Source: an uncultured Clostridia bacterium (GTDB lineage Bacteria; Bacillota; Clostridia; Christensenellales; DUVY01). From it: a stretch of 10,742 bases of DNA. The position numbers were made by a program, and so were the translations under genes. The notes beneath the pieces are model-generated. The model made no database searches and was not told the origin of the DNA. It was given only the letters and a program-made list of their open reading frames with translations. Location of the stretch: contig CALAYY010000037.1 of the NCBI GenBank assembly GCA_937895465.1, positions 1 to 10,742 of the forward strand, given 5' to 3'. Position 1 is the first letter of the stretch. Each line of letters starts with the position of its first letter. This document shows, piece after piece, positions 6,169 through 10,742 of this stretch.

Positions 6169-6249
6169 ATAAAAAACCTCTTTTTACATAAAATTATGAT
6201 TTTTTGTGTTTTATGTTTAAAAGCGACAAAAAAAGTATCTTGCTGGCTA

Positions 6250-6278
6250 TTGGATACATAATTTTTGCGTTATATAAT
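6250..6278 (+). promoter_or_regulatory. Promoter of the ArsR-type regulator
   Basis: TATAAT (6273-6278) is a perfect -10. TTGGAT (6250-6255) is a weak -35 at 17-bp spacing. Predicted transcription starts near 6285, upstream of the preferred ATG at 6334. Confidence 0.6.
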
Positions 6279-6307
6279 ATGTATATAAACGCATATGAAA
6301 AATATGC
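6269..6307. promoter_or_regulatory. Candidate ArsR operator region (two palindromes)
   Basis: An imperfect palindrome runs from GCGTTATATA (6268-6277) to TATATAAACGC (6282-6292), overlapping the -10. A perfect one follows: GCATAT (6291-6296), five bases, ATATGC (6302-6307). ArsR/SmtB proteins typically bind AT-rich inverted repeats at their own promoters. Confidence 0.45.
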
Positions 6308-6333
6308 ATATAATTTTGTTAAAAGGGTTAATT

Positions 6334-6660
6334 ATGCTTATTGACAAACGCTTGCAAAGCCACATAATTGATTTTATGCCGCCTGAGAATATACTTGAAG
6401 GGTTGGTGGATTTTTTTAGTGTCTTTTCGGACATAACCAGAGTCAAGATGATCTCTGCTCTTGCAATTGCAGAAATGTGCGTAGGGGATATTGCCGCCTT
6501 ACTCAAAATCAATCAGACTACAGTATCTCATCAATTAAGAAACTTAAGAACAAGCGGTATAGTACGAAGCCGCAGACAGGGCAAGATAGTGTTTTACAGT
6601 CTGGCAAGCGACTGTGTTAATGAGGTTATGCTAAACGGTGTAGAGCATTTGGGTTATTAA
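6334..6660 (+). CDS. ArsR/SmtB-family winged-helix transcriptional regulator
   Basis: The 108-residue protein has the ArsR layout: an N-terminal helix, FFSVFSDITRVKMISAL (about 27-43), a helix at EMCVGDIAALL (47-57), the recognition helix QTTVSHQLRNLRTSG (61-75), a beta-wing (RSRRQGKIVFYSL, 78-90) and a C-terminal dimer helix. These proteins are dimeric repressors that usually release DNA on binding metal ions or another signal. The classic ELCVCDL metal box reads EMCVGDI here, so one of the two cysteines is missing. The C-terminal helix has Asp93 and His105 but not the full alpha-5 site. The inducer is therefore unclear and may not be a metal. I chose ATG 6334 because AAAAGGG (6321-6327) lies 6 nt before it. 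An ATG at 6295 has no such site and lies close to the transcription start. No efflux pump is adjacent; uvrC has its own promoter. Confidence 0.88.
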   Translation: MLIDKRLQSHIIDFMPPENILEGLVDFFSVFSDITRVKMISALAIAEMCVGDIAALLKINQTTVSHQLRNLRTSGIVRSRRQGKIVFYSLASDCVNEVMLNGVEHLGY

Positions 6661-6701
6661 ATATCCGTAGAGCTTTATGATTTTTTTCACAAATTTGGCG
6701 A

Positions 6702-6730
6702 TTGCCAAGTCAATATTTATCCTGTATAAT
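6702..6730 (+). promoter_or_regulatory. Strong promoter of uvrC
   Basis: TTGCCA (6702-6707, 5/6) and a perfect TATAAT (6725-6730) at 17-bp spacing. The ATG at 6739 begins 9 nt after the -10, so the predicted mRNA has almost no leader. An inverted repeat, TTGGC (6695-6699) with GCCAA (6704-6708), overlaps the -35. Confidence 0.75.
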
Positions 6731-6738
6731 TATTTATT

Positions 6739-8544
6739 ATGGAGAATCTAGAACAAAAGTTAAAACTTCTGCCTGACCAACCGGGTGTTTATATAATGCG
6801 GGATGAGAGCGGGCGGATAATATATATAGGAAAAGCCAAAGTCCTAAAAAACAGGGTCAGACAATATTTTTATCATAGCGGCAATCAGACAGATAAGGTT
6901 ATGGCAATGGTTTCTAAGATTGCCGATTTTTCTTATATAATTGCTTCAAGTGAATTGGATGCCTTAGCTTTAGAGTCCAATCTAATAAAAAAACATAAGC
7001 CGCAGTATAATATACTTTTAAAAGACGATAAATCAAGACCGTACATCCGCATTGACACACGCTTAGAATATCCCACAGTTGAAATAACCAGAAAGCTAAG
7101 AGCGGACGGTGCAAAATATTTTGGCCCGTTTTTTGGAGTTGCGGTCAATGAAATGGTTGAACTCATAAGAGGCGCATATTTGGTGCGAAACTGTAACTTT
7201 AAAAAGTTTAATAACGGACACAGAGAATGCCTTAATTATCATTTGGGGCTTTGCAGTGCACCTTGTACTAGACGGATAAGCTCAGAACTATATAGAAAGC
7301 AAATAGATAAGGTCATAGCTTTTTTGTCAGGCAAAGATGACAGAATTGAAGAAATACTAAAAGTGAGAATGGCGCAGGCGGCGGAAGAAGAAAAGTTTGA
7401 AGCGGCGATATCATACCGCAACAAGATAGAAATGCTAAACAAGATGAAACAGCGCATTATTACATCTTTGCCAAAAACGACTAATTTGGATATATTTTCT
7501 TTTTCTTCCAATCCTTCATTGTCGGTAATAAGCGCACTTATTGTAAGGGCGGGCAAGATGTCGGGAGCAGAAAACTTTGCCGTAATAGATGTGACTATGA
7601 ATCCGTCCGAAATGCTGTCATCATTTTTATTGCAATATTATGACGGCACAAGAAACCCCGCCGAAGAAATAATAGTGCCCATAACGCCTGATAACGAGCA
7701 AGGGCTGAAAGAATGGATATATTCAAAATATAAAAAGAATGTAGGTTTTTTGGTACCCAAACAAGGCGTAAGAAAACAAATGCTGGATAACGCCCTTATC
7801 AATGCAACTGATTATCTTGAAAAGCACGCCGGACGGGAAAAGATAAAGCAGGATATGACAGCAGGTGCTGTTGACGGCTTGCAGCAAAAACTTAAGCTTA
7901 ATAAAAGACCGCACATTATGGAGTGTTATGATATAAGCAATATAAGCGGAACGGACAAGGTTGCTTCTATGGTGGTTTTTGTAGAAGGCGAAGCTGATAA
8001 GTCCAGATATAGACGCTTTAGAATTAAGACAGTAGAAGGTGCAGACGACTTTAAGTCAATGAATGAGGTCATATCAAGACGGCTCCAAAGGCTGAAAGAT
8101 AATGATGAAAAATTTGGGGAAATGCCTGACCTTATTGTTATAGACGGCGGTAAGGGACAGCTGTCTAGCGCATACCAAGCAATGAACCAATTAGGGCTTA
8201 ATATTGATATGATATCAATCGCCGAGCAAGAAGAAGAAATATTTTTGATAGGGCAAAGCAGTCCTGTGATTTTAGATAAAACAAGCTGGGAGCTCAAGCT
8301 TGTACAGCGGATAAGAGATGAAGCGCATAGGTTTGCCATAACATACCACAAGAGTTTGAGAGAAAAGCATATAGTTTCGGAGCTGTTGAATATTGAGGGT
8401 GTGGGCAAAAAGCGAGCTGAAGCATTATATAAGCATTTTTTGACGATAGAGGATATTAAACGTGCTGATGTTGACAAGCTAAGCGAAATAAAAGGAATAT
8501 CACGCACAGCCGCACAAAAAATCTACGATTATTTTCATGGATAA
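6739..8544 (+). CDS. uvrC: UvrABC excinuclease subunit C
   Basis: UvrC makes both incisions around DNA lesions in nucleotide excision repair after UvrA/UvrB damage recognition. All domains of the 601-residue protein are present. The GIY-YIG nuclease (about 12-92) has PGVYIM, IIYIGKA, Arg39 and Glu79 in ALESNLIKKHKPQYN. Four cysteines (152, 164, 172, 176) match the family's Cys cluster, which can bind an Fe-S cluster. The UVR UvrB-binding motif is at about 205-237. The RNase H-like second nuclease has Asp398 (CYDIS), Asp469 (VIDGGKGQ) and His530 (DEAHRFA). Tandem helix-hairpin-helix motifs (549-599) bind DNA. Length is typical. No ribosome binding site precedes the ATG, and the promoter is so close that translation is probably leaderless. 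No obvious Gram-positive LexA box is seen. The HAD gene follows after 32 bp. Confidence 0.98.
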   Translation: MENLEQKLKLLPDQPGVYIMRDESGRIIYIGKAKVLKNRVRQYFYHSGNQTDKVMAMVSKIADFSYIIASSELDALALESNLIKKHKPQYNILLKDDKSRPYIRIDTRLEYPTVEITRKLRADGAKYFGPFFGVAVNEMVELIRGAYLVRNCNFKKFNNGHRECLNYHLGLCSAPCTRRISSELYRKQIDKVIAFLSGKDDRIEEILKVRMAQAAEEEKFEAAISYRNKIEMLNKMKQRIITSLPKTTNLDIFSFSSNPSLSVISALIVRAGKMSGAENFAVIDVTMNPSEMLSSFLLQYYDGTRNPAEEIIVPITPDNEQGLKEWIYSKYKKNVGFLVPKQGVRKQMLDNALINATDYLEKHAGREKIKQDMTAGAVDGLQQKLKLNKRPHIMECYDISNISGTDKVASMVVFVEGEADKSRYRRFRIKTVEGADDFKSMNEVISRRLQRLKDNDEKFGEMPDLIVIDGGKGQLSSAYQAMNQLGLNIDMISIAEQEEEIFLIGQSSPVILDKTSWELKLVQRIRDEAHRFAITYHKSLREKHIVSELLNIEGVGKKRAEALYKHFLTIEDIKRADVDKLSEIKGISRTAAQKIYDYFHG

Positions 8545-8566
8545 TCTCAAGTCTATATGATATAAT
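8538..8566 (+). promoter_or_regulatory. Candidate promoter between uvrC and the HAD gene
   Basis: TATAAT (8561-8566) is perfect; TGGATA (8538-8543) is a 4/6 -35 at 17 bp and overlaps the end of uvrC. The ATG at 8577 lies 10 nt after the -10, again implying little or no leader. Confidence 0.5.
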
Positions 8567-8576
8567 TAACAATGAT

Positions 8577-9467
8577 ATGTTAAATTTAAAATACCCTGTT
8601 GCAGTGTCGGACTTTGACGGAACACTGCTAAGAAGCGACAACAAGATAAGCAGACATACCAAAGATGTCATTCAACAATTCATCCAAGCAGGCGGTACTT
8701 TTTTTATTGCCACAGGAAGAATGCATTGTGCAATAATCAACCATATGGAAGAAGCAGGCTTAGGCGGATTGGATGTGCCTGTAATAAGCTATCAAGGCGC
8801 ATTAGTTAAGAGTGCAATAAGTAATAAAGTGCTGTATGACAGTCCGCTGGACTTAGAAATTGTTACCGATATAATTAAAGAAGCAAGGGCAAGAGATATT
8901 TATATTCATGCCTATATAGACGATATCCTTTATGTCGAAAAAGAAATGTCCTGGACTACAGGCTATACCAACTTTTTGGGGATTGGTTTTACTGAAGTAG
9001 GAGATTTATTAAAGTTTGTAACTGAAAAACTGAGTGACAAGCAAAAAAAACATTCTTGCAATAAGCTACTTATGATGCTGGATGCCAATATTATTGAAAA
9101 AGAACTCAAACATTTTTTAAATAAATTTGGCGGCGGAATGGATTATGAAAATAGTGATAATGCCGTCAAAACAAAGCCAAGGGCTATTTTTAACACCTCA
9201 AGCGAACATCTTTTGGAATGTGTTTCGGTTGATGCAGGCAAGGATAAAGCAATAGAGTATATTGTAAAAGACATGGGCTATTCCTTAGATGACGTAATGA
9301 CTATTGGCGACAGCCTCAACGATTATAGTATGATTTTGAGGGCTGGAATGGGCGTAGCCGTTCAAAATGCTGATGAACGAGTAAAGAGTGTCGCAAAATA
9401 TATCGCCCCCTCAAATGATGATGACGGCGTTGCCCATGCAATAGAAAAGCTGATATTGTTGAGGTAG
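8577..9467 (+). CDS. Cof-type HAD-IIB phosphatase
   Basis: This 296-residue protein shows the HAD motifs in order. Motif I is SDFDGT, with Asp12 as nucleophile and Asp14 as acid/base. Motif II is ATGR, with Thr46. Motif III is Lys222 in AGKDKAIEY, where Cof proteins usually have K-G-x-A-L; here Asp replaces the Gly. Motif IV is TIGDSLNDYSM, with Asp245 and Asp249. The intervening region (about 85-200) is the C2B cap. The ending GVAHAIEKL is standard for the family. Such cytosolic enzymes dephosphorylate sugar phosphates, flavin mononucleotide, pyridoxal phosphate or similar compounds, and the exact substrate cannot be predicted. It stands between uvrC and hprK, all in one direction. hprK begins 3 bp after its stop, so those two are co-translated. 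An out-of-frame ATG at 8572 leads to an early stop and is not the start. Confidence 0.92.
   Translation: MLNLKYPVAVSDFDGTLLRSDNKISRHTKDVIQQFIQAGGTFFIATGRMHCAIINHMEEAGLGGLDVPVISYQGALVKSAISNKVLYDSPLDLEIVTDIIKEARARDIYIHAYIDDILYVEKEMSWTTGYTNFLGIGFTEVGDLLKFVTEKLSDKQKKHSCNKLLMMLDANIIEKELKHFLNKFGGGMDYENSDNAVKTKPRAIFNTSSEHLLECVSVDAGKDKAIEYIVKDMGYSLDDVMTIGDSLNDYSMILRAGMGVAVQNADERVKSVAKYIAPSNDDDGVAHAIEKLILLR
9461..9464 (+). promoter_or_regulatory. hprK ribosome binding site inside the HAD gene's end
   Basis: GAGG sits directly before the TAG stop of the HAD gene and 6 nt before the hprK ATG at 9471, indicating translational coupling. Confidence 0.65.
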
Positions 9468-9470
9468 ATT

Positions 9471-10394
9471 ATGAGATCAGAGAGAATAATTGAAAGAATC
9501 AAGCTGACTGACTTTGCCCAGATATTAAATTTGGAAATAATATATCAGGGCAAAGAGTATATAACTTTGAGTACAATCAACATCAATCGCCCAGGAATTC
9601 AGCTAACAGGATTTTATACTCATTTTGGTGCAGACCGTGTTCAGATAATGGGCGAAATGGAGTTTGCATATTTAAAAAACCTGACGCAAGAACAGCGTTA
9701 TGAAAGTTTAGATAAATACTTTTCTTATCCGTTGCCCTGTCTTATAATAAGCACTGATTTAGAGCCGTTTGAAGAAATGATAGAGCTTGCCAAAAAGCAT
9801 CAGATTCCGCTTCTTCGCTCGCCTCAGCGTACGACTTTTATATTTAACGATTTGGTTGCATATCTTAACGAACTATTGGCGCCTACACTCACAATGCACG
9901 GTGTTTTGATGGATATGTACGGTGTGGGTGTTTTGATTACTGGTAACAGTGGCATAGGAAAATCAGAAAATGCGCTTGAACTTGTTCAGCGCGGACATAG
10001 ACTTGTAGCCGATGATGCAGTAATAATTAAACGCGTTAATGACAGATTGATAGGTACATCTCCTGATAATATCAGATATTTTATGGAAGTAAGAGGTATA
10101 GGAATAATAGACGTACGAAATATGTATGGTGTAGGTGCGGTCAAACTGTCTAAGGTGCTTGATATGGTTATTCATCTGGAAAAATGGGATGACACCAAAG
10201 AATATGACAGATTAGGCTCATCTGAAACGATTGATATACTTGAACACAAGCTGCCCAAGATTGTAGTGCCTGTAAGACCCGGCCGAAATCTTGCTATTAT
10301 ATTAGAGGTAGCCGCACGTGAACTTCGTTTAAAATCTATGGGCTTTTCTGCTTTGGAAGAACTTAATAGACGCCTTAGACACGGCGATAATTAA
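9471..10394 (+). CDS. hprK: HPr kinase/phosphorylase
   Basis: HprK phosphorylates HPr of the phosphotransferase system on Ser46 when glycolytic intermediates are high, and reverses this by phosphorolysis. P-Ser-HPr with CcpA then drives carbon catabolite repression. The 307-residue protein has the N-terminal domain (about 1-135) and the C-terminal kinase domain. Kinase features are MHGVLMDMYG (His143), the Walker A loop GNSGIGKS (158-165), the ADD at 180-182, the HprK signature EVRGIGIIDVRNMYG (206-220) and PVRPGRNLAIILEVAARE (267-284). Walker A position 2 is Asn159, where Asp or Glu is usual; this is mild and does not argue against activity. Length is normal (about 310). It follows the HAD gene by 3 bp with the ribosome binding site inside that gene. 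No clear terminator follows it. Confidence 0.98.
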   Translation: MRSERIIERIKLTDFAQILNLEIIYQGKEYITLSTININRPGIQLTGFYTHFGADRVQIMGEMEFAYLKNLTQEQRYESLDKYFSYPLPCLIISTDLEPFEEMIELAKKHQIPLLRSPQRTTFIFNDLVAYLNELLAPTLTMHGVLMDMYGVGVLITGNSGIGKSENALELVQRGHRLVADDAVIIKRVNDRLIGTSPDNIRYFMEVRGIGIIDVRNMYGVGAVKLSKVLDMVIHLEKWDDTKEYDRLGSSETIDILEHKLPKIVVPVRPGRNLAIILEVAARELRLKSMGFSALEELNRRLRHGDN

Positions 10395-10571
10395 CTTCCT
10401 GTCAAAATAATACAAAAAAATTCTTTTATAATCATTTTTATAGTTTATGGCTAATATATTATAGACGTAACCCAAAGGTTGAAAGCCATCGTCGCTCGGC
10501 AATGTGCAAGCTTCGCTTGTCCGCTGCTCTCGACTCCTCGGCTTATAATCCTTTATCATTTGGAGGCTTTT
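10395..10571. other. Intergenic region with a GC-rich patch
   Basis: The first ~70 bp are AT-rich without clear structure. From about 10465 to 10542 the base composition turns GC-rich. It contains AACC/GGTT around CAAA (10469-10480), a CAAGC/GCTTG hairpin (10507-10511/10515-10519) and two copies of CTCGGC (10495-10500, 10537-10542). A TATAAT (10544-10549) lies at its right edge, but no convincing -35 is at the right distance. The patch resembles a dispersed repeat rather than local coding sequence; that is an inference. Confidence 0.5.
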
Positions 10572-10742
10572 ATGTCTAATAATATTGCTGAAGAAATTAC
10601 TCAAGGCGACAACACTCCCAAAGTGAAATTTGCAGCAGCATTAAAAAACTTCTTATATGCTATAACATTTTCAGCTAATGTTTTGGTTATGGTTTTGAGA
10701 CTGATATTCTACTTTGCAATTTTGACCGGAGTTGTTTTAACG
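10572..10742 (+). CDS. N-terminus of a membrane-anchored protein (3' truncated by window edge)
   Basis: Fifty-seven codons are present, starting at ATG 10572 behind a good ribosome binding site (TGGAGG, 10561-10566, 5 nt spacing). A polar N-terminal tail of about 20 residues is followed by a long hydrophobic stretch (about residues 26-57, VLVMVLRLIFYFAILTGVVL) with a single Arg, i.e. one membrane segment or two short ones. A short cytoplasmic tail followed by one membrane anchor is typical of class A penicillin-binding proteins, which would be one candidate, but no domain motif falls inside the window. The gene lies 177 bp from hprK behind a GC-rich patch and probably starts a separate transcription unit. 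Confidence 0.7.
   Translation, partial: MSNNIAEEITQGDNTPKVKFAAALKNFLYAITFSANVLVMVLRLIFYFAILTGVVLT

Noticed and set aside
6186..6216. ACATAAAA/TTTTATGT inverted repeat upstream of the minus-strand gene
   Set aside because: It consists almost wholly of A/T in AT-rich DNA with a long loop, so chance is a sufficient explanation.
6295..6333. Upstream ATG extending the ArsR protein by 13 residues
   Set aside because: It has no ribosome binding site and lies about 10 nt from the predicted transcription start, whereas ATG 6334 has AAAAGGG at proper spacing.
7926..8507. Long minus-strand open frame (193 codons) inside uvrC
   Set aside because: It lies wholly within the conserved RNase H-like and HhH parts of uvrC and is rich in Ser/Leu as expected from antisense of an AT-rich gene.

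Overview
The window is an AT-rich, gene-dense piece of bacterial chromosome. The gene content (HPr kinase/phosphorylase, a Bacillus AraL/AraM-like gene pair, AGGAGG-type ribosome binding sites, TTGACA/TATAAT promoters) points to a low-GC Gram-positive bacterium, most likely an uncultured member of the Clostridia. That placement is an inference; no marker here fixes the genus.

Layout from left to right. (1) The 3' end of an M1-family metallopeptidase gene enters from the left edge. (2) A two-gene unit follows: a glycerol-1-phosphate dehydrogenase (AraM/EgsA) homologue whose metal-binding residues look lost, then a NagD/AraL-type HAD phosphatase whose ribosome binding site lies inside the end of the first gene. 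(3) A tRNA-Arg(CCG) gene has its own strong promoter and terminator. Behind it lies a GC-rich palindromic patch carrying one inverted and one direct copy of the tRNA 3' end. (4) After about 320 bp of very AT-rich DNA comes a two-gene exported-protein unit: a small beta-rich protein and a 569-residue protein with about eleven GLUG-like repeats. Both have the same unusual signal-segment ending, GF[A/S]TFAL, and a perfect hairpin separates the genes. (5) On the minus strand there is a small internally duplicated hydrophobic and Arg/Asp-rich protein, divergent from an ArsR-type regulator. (6) A plus-strand housekeeping run holds uvrC, a Cof-type HAD phosphatase and hprK. (7) A second GC-rich intergenic patch precedes the start of a membrane-anchored protein that leaves the window on the right.

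How the parts may work together. uvrC performs nucleotide excision repair and hprK controls carbon catabolite repression through HPr-Ser46. The HAD gene between them is a generic sugar-phosphate or cofactor phosphatase. The AraM-like/AraL-like pair matches a known neighbourhood (araL-araM of Bacillus subtilis), but the dehydrogenase member appears catalytically altered. The two exported proteins are probably a surface or extracellular unit. The ArsR gene has promoter-region palindromes suggesting autoregulation, and its only divergent neighbour is the unknown Arg/Asp-rich protein.

The most unusual items are the apparent pseudo-dehydrogenase, the tRNA-derived palindromic patch, the exported repeat-protein unit with its intergenic hairpin, the duplicated Arg/Asp-rich small protein, and uvrC transcription that appears nearly leaderless.
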